The notes under the pieces are model-generated. The model did no database searches and was not told the origin of the DNA. It saw only the letters and a list, made by a program, of their open reading frames with translations. A program made the position numbers and the translations under genes. DNA of 5,051 nt, from NCBI GenBank assembly GCA_002347925.1, contig DDYL01000217.1, forward strand, positions 1 through 5,051. Reading direction: 5' to 3'. Shown piece by piece: positions 1 to 5,051 of this stretch (position 1 is its first letter; each line of letters begins with the position of its first letter). The DNA is from Chloroflexi bacterium UBA2235 (GTDB lineage Bacteria; Chloroflexota; UBA11872; UBA12225).

Positions 1-12
1 CGCCCCTTTTTT
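1..12 (+). terminator. Possible tail of an upstream rho-independent terminator
   Basis: The window opens with CGCCCC followed by six T residues. This looks like the 3' arm of a GC-rich stem and its U tract, for a plus-strand gene ending before the window. The 5' arm is out of view, so the stem cannot be confirmed. Confidence 0.25.
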
Positions 13-82
13 GTACCCGGCGTACCAGCTTCTCTCAGCGTGGACGTCAACTTAGGGAACCTGAAACCGAGACGGTACCGCT

Positions 83-99
83 ACCTGTCAGGTTGACAG
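83..99 (+). promoter_or_regulatory. Overlapping palindromes on the -35 box, possible operator
   Basis: ACCTG-T-CAGGT (83-93) and CTGTCA-GGT-TGACAG (85-99) are both perfect inverted repeats sharing bases. The second contains most of the -35 TTGACA. A protein bound here would compete with RNA polymerase, so a repressor site is a reasonable guess. No regulator family can be named from the sequence. Confidence 0.35.
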
Positions 100-121
100 A
101 GTCCTGTCCCCGGCGTATCGT
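93..121 (+). promoter_or_regulatory. Sigma-70-type promoter candidate
   Basis: TTGACA at 93-98 is a perfect -35 box. After a 17-base spacer comes TATCGT at 116-121, which matches 4 of 6 bases of TATAAT. It points toward the large gene, and a transcript would start near 128. In a GC-rich region a perfect -35 at ideal spacing is unlikely to be background, but the -10 box is imperfect. Confidence 0.5.
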
Positions 122-319
122 AATTGACTAGGTTGCGACGGGTAGCACGAACCGCCCATCCTTCTCATTCTCTCGTGACTTTCACCTACCATGATGCAAT
201 ATCGTTGATGATAGTGGTGAAGTGATTCTTGGCGGTTACCCGCTGTCGAGTGAGTTCCATCAACGCCGCCGGCCGGTCGATATGGTTCACTGGACCGGAG
301 TGTCCGCGGTGGCGGGTCT

Positions 320-324
320 GGAGG
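320..324 (+). promoter_or_regulatory. Shine-Dalgarno deciding the start at GTG 330
   Basis: GGAGG is followed by five bases and then GTG. Neither GTG 222 nor ATG 282 has a usable purine-rich site: before 222 the GGTGA directly abuts the codon, and before 282 the sequence is pyrimidine/GC mixed. The chosen start also places the signal peptide at the very N-terminus. Confidence 0.65.
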
Positions 325-329
325 CAAGG

Positions 330-413
330 GTGCAGCGGGTCGGTCAAGGGCTGGTCGTCATTGCCCTCAGCCTCATGGCCATGGTGGCCATCGGGTCCAC
401 AACCGCGCACGCC
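330..413 (+). other. Sec-type signal peptide
   Basis: Residues 37-64 of the long form give a short basic start (one Arg in MQRVGQG), a hydrophobic core of about 15 residues (LVVIALSLMAMVAIG) and a polar end STTAHA. AHA fits the A-x-A rule of signal peptidase I, with cleavage expected before Glu65. A Thr/Ser/Pro-rich stretch follows immediately (65-106), typical of a flexible linker after export. There is no Cys at the cleavage site, so it is not a lipoprotein signal. Export to the cell surface or medium is a confident inference. Confidence 0.85.
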
Positions 414-3400
414 GAAAACGCAACCATCCAGACCCCCACCGTCGCTGCGTCGCCCGTCGCGACGGCCTCTCCGACACCTTCCAATCCGGTCAGCACACCG
501 GCAAGTCGCGTGGTTGGCAGTGCGGTCACCGGCCGGGGCATGAACCCTGATACCTGCAACACCACCATCTCCGCGCCCACGACCGACTGTCCGGTCACCA
601 TGAAACTGGTCGCGACCAACCTCAGCGCTGCCACCTCCACCTATCGCGTCGGCGACACCGTCCAGTTCGACATCGCCCTTGCCACAATCCGTCCGGTCTC
701 CATGAACGCCATCCAGGCCTACCTCGACTTCCCGGTTTCCGACCTCCAACTTGTCACCGGACCCACGAACCTCACCCCCCGGCCGGTTTCGTCGACGGTC
801 CTCGCCGATGACGGGATTGTTGCCGTTGCATCCGGTGCATTCGGATTGAACGCGACTGTCCTCAAGAACAGTTACACCCAGACCGGGACCGCCCCCAACA
901 TCGTCGGGCAGATCAACTTCGATGCCGGCACGGCGCTTCCGTCCAGTGGCCCCACGACCAACATCTCCCTGGTACCGGGGACGGACACCGTCATTGGCAG
1001 CGTCTTCCTCCGGATACGCAACAACCCGGTCAATCCGTCAACCGCCAGCCACACCGTCTCCCTGAAGGACTCCGCCGCATCGGGTGGCCGGTACGGCATC
1101 GTCTCCACCGTCAACGGCACCTCCACCGGCACCAACATCCTCGGCCCGGTCTCCGGCACCACGGTTGCCGTCGCGCAGACCATCGCCAATGTCACCGCCA
1201 TCCCCGCGACGCCGGTTGTGGGCACGGTCCGGCGCATCGGTGATGTCGTTCCCGTCGCCTTGGTCATCAATCCAACCACCACCGTGCGCAATGCCAACCG
1301 CGCCCGCGTCACTGCCACCTTCAACACCGCCGACTTCATGCTTGTCAGCGGGCCAACCGGATCACCCCCGACCGCCGTGACCGCGGGTGCCTCCACCGGC
1401 TTCGCTGATACCACTGGCAGCGCGTTCGGGTCACCCACTTCGGCATCTTCCTACACCGTTTCCGGGACAACCGGAACGGTCACCATCACGGTCACCGGCA
1501 TCAACCGCCTCGCCGTTGATGCCGGGTCAGGCCCCCACGTGGTCGCCACGGTCTATTTGCGACCGTTGCGCCGGGGCAGCCTCGATATAAATACGACCGC
1601 CGCGACCATTGGCGAGTTCACCGCCAATGGCGACAACCCGGACTTCAACTGGACAATCACCACCACCAGTGGCACCGTCGCATCGGTCCCTGCCGTACGC
1701 GGCACAGTCGGCCTCGGCCTGACCGTCTCATTCCCGCCCGCGGTTACCTCCGGCCTCGCCCCGCCACTCGAGGTCACCACCACCGGCACCGTCGCCACCG
1801 GCACGGTCACCGACCTCCGGTTCCTGGACGTCCAGGTTGCGGCCCTTGCCGGGACGGCCGACATGCAGCAGGCCGACCGGTTCGACCTCGACATCACCTA
1901 CGACCCGACGCAGATCAGCTTCGCAACATCCCCCGCCAGTGGCACCGACTTCGCCCTGGCCAGCGGCATCGCTGCGGGCGCCAACAGTGCCGTCGCCGTC
2001 GCCACCCCCGGGACGGTGCAGGTCCGCCTCGTGCGCACCGCGACACCCTCACTCCTGACGACCCCGACCGCCGTGGTCCGCCTTCGGTTCAGCGTCCTGG
2101 CAGGCATCCCGGCCACCTCGGCCGTCACCCTCGGCATCGCCACCACCACCGATATCCGCCAGCAGGCGGGGACACCGTTCGTCACCAACCTGTACGACAG
2201 CGGTCGCGACGCGCAAACCCTTGACGTCCTGCCCGCGGTCACCCGCCAGAAGCCATCGACCCTCACCGTCGAAGCCCTCCTGCAGGGCCGTGCCGCCACC
2301 GATGCGGATGCACGCTTCATCCAGACGATGCGCGTCGGCCTGCGACGGCCCGGCGAGACCACCTTCGCCATCCGGCGCGCCCAACCGGTCACTCCCCCGT
2401 CGGTTGCCACGGACGGCACCAACCCGGCCACCGCCTCGGCCACGATGCGCTACACCGGCACGAGTGCCCGCAAACCCGGTTCCACCACGCCCCTGAGCAC
2501 CGTGACCATCGGCGACCTTGAACCCGGTACCTACGACGTCCTCGTCAAGGGCCGGTCAGCCCTCACCGTCATCATCCGGGGCATCTCCCTGACGCCCGGG
2601 GGAACCACCACCGCACCGGCAACGACCGTCATCAGCCTGCCCGAGGGTGATGCCTCCGGCGATGACGCGATCAACAGTGCCGACTTCGTTGCCTTGTCAC
2701 GCACCTTCGGGACCGAGACGACCTCCACCGCCGATTTCAACCAGTCCGGGTACGTGGATGCCTGGGACTTCAGCCTTCTGGCGCGGAACTTCGGTCTCAG
2801 CGGCCAACTGAACCTCGGGAACCTCACGACATCACCGGCCTTCCCAGCAACTACGACATCTGGCGCATCCCCGACGACCCATGACGTGACACTCGCCCTG
2901 CCCGCCGGGATCACCCTTGACCGGGCACGCGTGGTCGTCTCGGGCACCGCGGCCGTCGCCGCCACGTGCCCGCCATCGCAACCGGCCGGCATCACCTGCA
3001 GCGCCGATGCCACATCGCGCGTGACCCTCGTGGCCACGACCGATGGTGGCGCCGGAAGTGGTGGCACCGTCACCCTCGGGCGGTTCAACCTTGCCCCCGG
3101 AACACCCGGTACCGGCAACATCTCCGTCACCCTCGCCGAGGCAACCGGCCACGACAGTGCAAGTCCACCGACCACCGTCACCGTCCGCGCCCCGGTCACC
3201 GGTGCGGTCATCACCGTCGATCCCACCGCCACCTTCGACCTGAATGTCACCACGCAAGCACCCGGAAGCCTCACGGCCGGCATCACCCTGACGGTGGGTG
3301 GTACCGCCACCGCCACGGGTGGACGCGCGACCATCGACTACGACCCGGCACACTTCACCGCCACCTGCGCCGTGACCCAACCGGCCGGTGTCACCTGTGA

Positions 3401-4928
3401 TGCGCAGTCCCTGTCCGGACGGGTCTCCTTCACGCTTGACCCCGCCCTCGCCACCTTCACCGGCGGCCCGGCAGGCATCGGCAACGTCACCCTGGAGGCC
3501 AGGGCGGGTGCCACCGGCGAAGGTGACCTGCGTGCCAGTCTGGCCACCCTCACCGATACCGCGTCGGATCCAACCACGCGCACGACCCTGGTCACCGCAC
3601 CATCGGTCCCGGGTGCCGACACCTACCACTACACCGTCACCGCGGGGGCCATCGCTCCCCTGCATGCCCGGGCCACGGTCACCGCCACAAGGGTCACCAC
3701 CCGCACAACCGGTGGCGGCGCAACCATCTGGCTTGCGTCACCTGCCAACGGGGTCGCCATCGCCCCCGGATCAATCGTGCCGGTCAGCATCGGTGTCACC
3801 ACCGGAAGCCAGGCCATCGACGCCACACAGGTCGTCCTTGCGCCAGGCAACGGGTTCGAGTTCGTCGATGCCTCGGGTGCCAACACCGCGGGCATGCTGA
3901 CCCGCGCCACCGGCAGCCCCCTGCCCGTCGTCCTGCGCCAGGCACTCACCGCCACACCCTCCGTCCTCGAACTCGGCTTCGCCCGCCAGGTCGGCAGCAG
4001 CGTTGGCAGCTTCAGCGGGCAGGGCCTCCTGGGCACCGTCTACCTGCGCGTCACCGGTGATGCCACCAGTGGCGATGCCATCACCGTCGTCCCGGCCGGT
4101 ACCGGACGCTTCCAGACCGGTCTCGTCGCCGATGGTGCCTCGGTCACCGCAACCCTCGGGCAACTCCGGGTCACCATCGATGCCACCGGAACGCTGATGA
4201 TCCCGGGGACGGTCACGGTGTCGCCCCCAGTGGATGCCGTCATCGAACCGATCCTGGCACCCATCGCCGGCGCACCATCGAATGCACCAGCGAACGCGCC
4301 AGCGAACGCGCCGTCAGATGGCCCGGGCCCGGCCTCCCCGGCACCTCGCGGGGCCTCGCGTCCGGCCGCGACGGCCCCATCCGTCAACCCGGCACCCGCC
4401 CCGTCCCGGAGTGACCGGGTCGGGTTCGCCGAGGATCCCATCAGGGGGGTGATCACCCTCGCCATACCCGGTCGCGGTGCCATCGAACTGCGGACCGGGA
4501 TCGCCGTCGCGGAACCGGATGCCTGGTGCCCGGTCGCGCGCCACGCCACCTACATCCGCCTTGAGGACACGGGTATTGCCGGTGCAACATTTGGCGTGGA
4601 ATCTGGTGGTGTACTAGACTGGGTGACACCGGAACAGGCCGGGTGCGTCAACTGGACCGCCATTGCAACTGGTGGTCTGACCTTCACCAAGGAGACCATC
4701 ATGCAGTTCCAACTGGCACGCGCCGCCCCTGGTGCCCTTCTCTGGGTCCTGGACGGTGACCGGAATGGCGAACTCTACGAGGTCGATGCACTCGGCGTCG
4801 CGCGTTACATCACGGCAGAGACATTCTCATCGAACCAGGATCACTTCACCCGTGTCTGGGCGAATGTCATCCCGGTCAGTTCCGGCCAGATCGACGGCCT
4901 CGCGTCCCGGGGAAGCATCGTCCGATGA
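330..4928 (+). CDS. Large secreted multi-modular cohesin/dockerin-type protein
   Basis: The frame is open from 195 to the TGA at 4926-4928. From the preferred GTG at 330 it encodes 1532 residues; from the GTG at 222 it would encode 1568, and residue numbers here use the longer form. Start 330 is chosen because GGAGG lies 5 bases upstream and the product begins with a standard signal peptide (MQRVGQG, hydrophobic LVVIALSLMAMVAIG, then AHA before ENA). The mature protein is rich in Thr, Ala, Val and Gly, as expected for extracellular beta-sandwich repeats. In order it has three cohesin-like modules, a prealbumin/CnaB-like domain, a dockerin, three more beta modules, a Pro/Ala linker and a C-terminal repeat domain. 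Cohesins are known to bind dockerins outside the cell. An adhesive, scaffolding or surface-layer role is inferred. No enzymatic motif, LPXTG or terminal membrane helix is seen. GTG 309, with CGGAG 8 bases before it, is an alternative start. The coding call is near certain; the exact function is not known. Confidence 0.93.
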   Translation: MQRVGQGLVVIALSLMAMVAIGSTTAHAENATIQTPTVAASPVATASPTPSNPVSTPASRVVGSAVTGRGMNPDTCNTTISAPTTDCPVTMKLVATNLSAATSTYRVGDTVQFDIALATIRPVSMNAIQAYLDFPVSDLQLVTGPTNLTPRPVSSTVLADDGIVAVASGAFGLNATVLKNSYTQTGTAPNIVGQINFDAGTALPSSGPTTNISLVPGTDTVIGSVFLRIRNNPVNPSTASHTVSLKDSAASGGRYGIVSTVNGTSTGTNILGPVSGTTVAVAQTIANVTAIPATPVVGTVRRIGDVVPVALVINPTTTVRNANRARVTATFNTADFMLVSGPTGSPPTAVTAGASTGFADTTGSAFGSPTSASSYTVSGTTGTVTITVTGINRLAVDAGSGPHVVATVYLRPLRRGSLDINTTAATIGEFTANGDNPDFNWTITTTSGTVASVPAVRGTVGLGLTVSFPPAVTSGLAPPLEVTTTGTVATGTVTDLRFLDVQVAALAGTADMQQADRFDLDITYDPTQISFATSPASGTDFALASGIAAGANSAVAVATPGTVQVRLVRTATPSLLTTPTAVVRLRFSVLAGIPATSAVTLGIATTTDIRQQAGTPFVTNLYDSGRDAQTLDVLPAVTRQKPSTLTVEALLQGRAATDADARFIQTMRVGLRRPGETTFAIRRAQPVTPPSVATDGTNPATASATMRYTGTSARKPGSTTPLSTVTIGDLEPGTYDVLVKGRSALTVIIRGISLTPGGTTTAPATTVISLPEGDASGDDAINSADFVALSRTFGTETTSTADFNQSGYVDAWDFSLLARNFGLSGQLNLGNLTTSPAFPATTTSGASPTTHDVTLALPAGITLDRARVVVSGTAAVAATCPPSQPAGITCSADATSRVTLVATTDGGAGSGGTVTLGRFNLAPGTPGTGNISVTLAEATGHDSASPPTTVTVRAPVTGAVITVDPTATFDLNVTTQAPGSLTAGITLTVGGTATATGGRATIDYDPAHFTATCAVTQPAGVTCDAQSLSGRVSFTLDPALATFTGGPAGIGNVTLEARAGATGEGDLRASLATLTDTASDPTTRTTLVTAPSVPGADTYHYTVTAGAIAPLHARATVTATRVTTRTTGGGATIWLASPANGVAIAPGSIVPVSIGVTTGSQAIDATQVVLAPGNGFEFVDASGANTAGMLTRATGSPLPVVLRQALTATPSVLELGFARQVGSSVGSFSGQGLLGTVYLRVTGDATSGDAITVVPAGTGRFQTGLVADGASVTATLGQLRVTIDATGTLMIPGTVTVSPPVDAVIEPILAPIAGAPSNAPANAPANAPSDGPGPASPAPRGASRPAATAPSVNPAPAPSRSDRVGFAEDPIRGVITLAIPGRGAIELRTGIAVAEPDAWCPVARHATYIRLEDTGIAGATFGVESGGVLDWVTPEQAGCVNWTAIATGGLTFTKETIMQFQLARAAPGALLWVLDGDRNGELYEVDALGVARYITAETFSSNQDHFTRVWANVIPVSSGQIDGLASRGSIVR
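594..1175 (+). other. Cohesin-like module 1
   Basis: Residues about 125-318 begin VTMKLVATNLS and continue with YRVGDTVQFDIAL and NAIQAYLDFPVSDLQLV. This is the pattern of the first strands of cohesin folds: VGDTV, then an amphipathic strand, then a 'YLDFdp..LqlV' segment. It closes with GSVFLRI and NGTSTGTNILGPVSGTTV, which matches the final strands. It is the best match to the cohesin family of all the modules here. A Cys pair (C112, C123) lies just before it. Module borders are approximate. Confidence 0.7.
1176..1691 (+). other. Cohesin-like module 2
   Basis: Residues about 319-490 restart the pattern with RRIGDVVPVALVINP, followed by ARVTATFNTADFMLVSG and then GPHVVATVYLRPLRRGSL near the end. 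The IGD...V start, the 'F(N/D)..dF.LVsG' strand and the late 'VATVYLR' strand repeat the order seen in module 1, where the matching segments are LQLVTG and GSVFLRI. This suggests an old duplication. Borders are approximate, and binding function cannot be judged from sequence alone. Confidence 0.6.
1692..2237 (+). other. Cohesin-like module 3
   Basis: Residues about 491-672 contain LDVQVAALAG, FDLDITYDPTQISFA and TAVVRLRFSVLAG. The 'TYDPtqisF' strand and the 'vvrLrFsVlaG' strand are typical of cohesin and related bacterial beta-sandwich repeats. The usual VGD opening is less clear than in modules 1 and 2, so this is a more diverged copy. Confidence 0.5.
2253..2639 (+). other. Prealbumin/CnaB-like beta domain before the dockerin
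   Basis: Residues about 678-806 start STLTVEALLQGR and end TVTIGDLEPGTYDVLVKG followed by RGISLTPGG. The 'gLePGtYdv.VKG' motif is characteristic of carboxypeptidase regulatory-like, CnaB-like and prealbumin-like folds. From memory, this domain directly precedes dockerin repeats in several Chloroflexota secreted proteins. It probably acts as a structural spacer that presents the dockerin. Confidence 0.6.
2643..2804 (+). other. Type I dockerin, internal, two calcium loops
   Basis: Residues 808-861 carry two EF-hand-like loops each followed by a helix. Loop 1 is D810-A-S-G-D814, N818, D821, then FVALSRTFG. Loop 2 is D838-F-N840-Q-S842-G, D846, D849, then FSLLARNFG. The paired loop-helix arrangement with about 28 residues between loops is diagnostic of type I dockerins, which bind cohesins in a calcium-dependent way. 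Each loop has one weakened ligand: Ser at position 3 of loop 1 (S812) and Ser at position 5 of loop 2 (S842, usually Asp). The dockerin sits in the middle of the protein, whereas dockerins usually sit at a terminus. Confidence 0.85.
2805..3602 (+). repeat. Two related Cys-containing beta modules in tandem
   Basis: Residues about 862-989 and 992-1127 look like diverged copies of one module. Each holds a matching motif: TCPPSQPAGITC (915-926) and TCAVTQPAGVTC (1048-1059), 133 residues apart. Downstream both have a Gly-rich turn, a 'GN(I/V)(S/T)(V/L)' strand and a 'T..D(S/T)AS.PTT' ending. Both Cys pairs are spaced ten residues apart and could form small disulfide hairpins. The second copy contains TIDYDPAHF, a cohesin-like strand, so the pair probably belongs to the same fold class as the other modules. 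Confidence 0.6.
3708..4187 (+). other. Cohesin-like module near the C-terminal side
   Basis: Residues about 1163-1322 run from ATIWLASPANGVAIAPGSIV through VPVSIGVTTGSQAIDATQVVL and GFEFVDASG to GLLGTVYLRVTGD and then LGQLRVTID. The order 'V.V.v.t...idA.qv.L', a long middle segment, then 'GtvyLRvtG' follows modules 1 and 2. A Pro/Ala linker starts after it. Borders are approximate. Confidence 0.55.
4272..4319 (+). repeat. 12-base tandem repeat in Pro/Ala linker
   Basis: Four in-frame 12-base units starting at 4272, 4284, 4296 and 4308 encode APSN, APAN, APAN and APSD. Units 2 and 3 differ by one base (gcaccagcgaac, gcgccagcgaac). The repeat lies at the start of a Pro/Ala/Ser-rich linker (about residues 1335-1400) that separates the last cohesin-like module from the C-terminal domain. 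Such short units can gain or lose copies by replication slippage and so tune linker length. Confidence 0.8.
4422..4925 (+). other. C-terminal domain with two copies of a 62-residue unit
   Basis: Residues 1401-1568 follow the linker and differ in composition from the Thr-rich modules, with more aromatic and charged residues. Two segments align without gaps at an offset of 62: TFGVESGGVLDWVTPE (1456-1471) and LYEVDALGVARYITAE (1518-1533). They share aromatic, V, acidic, GV, aromatic, V/I, T and E positions. The pattern recalls small repeats of the 'Y.venG.kr.I...E.F' kind that I remember from secreted proteins of Chloroflexota and Firmicutes; this family match is from memory. The domain has one possible disulfide (C1436, C1475) and ends at GSIVR without an anchor signal. 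A terminal attachment or recognition role is speculative. Confidence 0.5.
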
Positions 4929-4974
4929 ACCCCGCCGGCGCGTCCCGGTTCAGCCAGGAGGTGGTGACGTAACG
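4929..4974 (+). other. Short gap to the next gene, no terminator
   Basis: The 46 bases hold a CGCCGGCG palindrome (4933-4940) but no stem followed by T residues. With no visible stop to transcription and a strong ribosome site for the next frame, the two genes are likely co-transcribed. Confidence 0.5.
4956..4967 (+). promoter_or_regulatory. Strong Shine-Dalgarno of the downstream gene
   Basis: AGGAGGTGGTGA includes eight bases complementary to the 16S rRNA 3' end (AGGAGGTG), then GGTGA. The TTG at 4975 is 13 bases from GGAGG and 7 from the end of GGTGA. The GTG codons inside the site lead to stops within a few codons, so they are not starts. Confidence 0.6.
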
Positions 4975-5051
4975 TTGAAAAGGCATGCACCATCGGGCAT
5001 GATTACCATGCAAAAGAGTGGGAACACGCAGATGTGGCGTCAATCCCGGCG
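4975..5051 (+). CDS. Start of a downstream gene, cut by the window edge
   Basis: From the TTG the frame is open for 25 complete codons to the end of the window, reading MKRHAPSGMITMQ then KSGNTQMWRQSR. The strong Shine-Dalgarno upstream supports a real gene. In-frame ATG codons at 4999, 5008 and 5032 are possible alternative starts but have weaker upstream sites. The basic start (KRH) could be many things, and no hydrophobic segment is visible yet. The product cannot be identified. Its position 46 bases after the large secreted protein suggests the same transcript and perhaps a related role. Confidence 0.5.
   Translation, partial: MKRHAPSGMITMQKSGNTQMWRQSR

Larger units (their letters stand above)
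1..329 (+). other. Upstream intergenic region and leader
   Basis: No convincing gene is seen here. GC is lower than in the gene, and stops occur in every plus frame, apart from the extension of the main frame back to 195. That extension (222-329) has more A/T-ending codons than the body of the gene (11 of the first 36) and lacks a Shine-Dalgarno at its GTG, so it reads more like leader than coding sequence. If transcription starts near 128, the leader would be about 200 bases. It contains a CCGGTC/GACCGG inverted repeat (273-278, 293-298). Confidence 0.5.

Noticed and set aside
191..225. Tiny upstream frames (ATG at 191, reading MMQYR, and ATG at 208)
   Set aside because: Five codons each, with no ribosome site. 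Nothing supports a leader peptide.
222..329. GTG 222 as the true start
   Set aside because: No spaced Shine-Dalgarno, weaker codon bias, and it buries the signal peptide 36 residues in. Kept only as an alternative.
229..543. Overlapping plus-strand frame of 104 residues
   Set aside because: It is out of frame with the main gene, Arg/Pro/Ser-rich, and typical of a frame-shifted reading of GC-rich coding DNA.
2531..3665. Long minus-strand open frames (267 and 277 residues)
   Set aside because: They lie opposite the clearly coding plus strand in GC-rich DNA, where complementary frames stay open by chance. Their translations are low-complexity Gly/Arg/Val-rich with no recognisable domain.
4272..4319. 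CRISPR-like array
   Set aside because: The 12-base units are contiguous, in frame and without spacers, so this is a coding tandem repeat.
4860..4928. Cell-wall sorting signal or C-terminal membrane anchor
   Set aside because: The end reads SSGQIDGLASRGSIVR, with no LPXTG, hydrophobic stretch or basic tail in the right order.
4929..4974. Rho-independent terminator after the large gene
   Set aside because: Only an 8-base palindrome is present, with no T run. The region is better explained as the ribosome site of the next gene.

Overview
The window is high-GC bacterial DNA. It is almost entirely filled by one plus-strand gene for a very large secreted protein, followed by the first codons of a second gene. 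The standard genetic code fits. Codon third positions are dominated by C and G, and both GTG and TTG look usable as start codons. Repeated cohesin-like beta-sandwich modules combined with a type I dockerin of the NSADF / DAWDFSLLARNFG style resemble non-cellulosomal cohesin-dockerin proteins that I associate with Chloroflexota. The phylum is an inference from protein style, not a demonstrated assignment.

Layout. Positions 1-329 are an upstream regulatory region and leader. They hold a possible terminator tail of an upstream gene (1-12), a promoter-like pair with a perfect TTGACA and a 17-base spacer (93-121), and two overlapping palindromes on the -35 box (83-99). A Shine-Dalgarno GGAGG (320-324) lies 5 bases before a GTG at 330. 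I prefer 330 as the start, because it yields a compact signal peptide ending in AHA. The open frame can be extended to a GTG at 222, but that start has no usable ribosome site.

The protein, numbered from the GTG at 222, runs in this order: signal peptide (37-64), Thr/Ser/Pro linker (65-106), three cohesin-like modules (about 125-672), a prealbumin/CnaB-like beta domain (about 678-806), an internal dockerin (808-861), two related Cys-containing modules (about 862-1127), a further cohesin-like module (about 1163-1322), a Pro/Ala linker with a four-unit tandem repeat (about 1335-1400), and a C-terminal domain (1401-1568) that appears to contain two tandem copies of a 62-residue unit. No catalytic domain, sortase motif or C-terminal membrane anchor is visible.

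Positions 4929-4974 are a short gap without a terminator. It carries a strong Shine-Dalgarno that leads to a TTG at 4975, which opens a frame running off the window. The two genes are therefore probably co-transcribed. The main point of interest is one polypeptide that carries both putative receptor (cohesin) and putative ligand (dockerin) modules, which suggests an extracellular scaffold or self-assembling surface layer rather than an enzyme.
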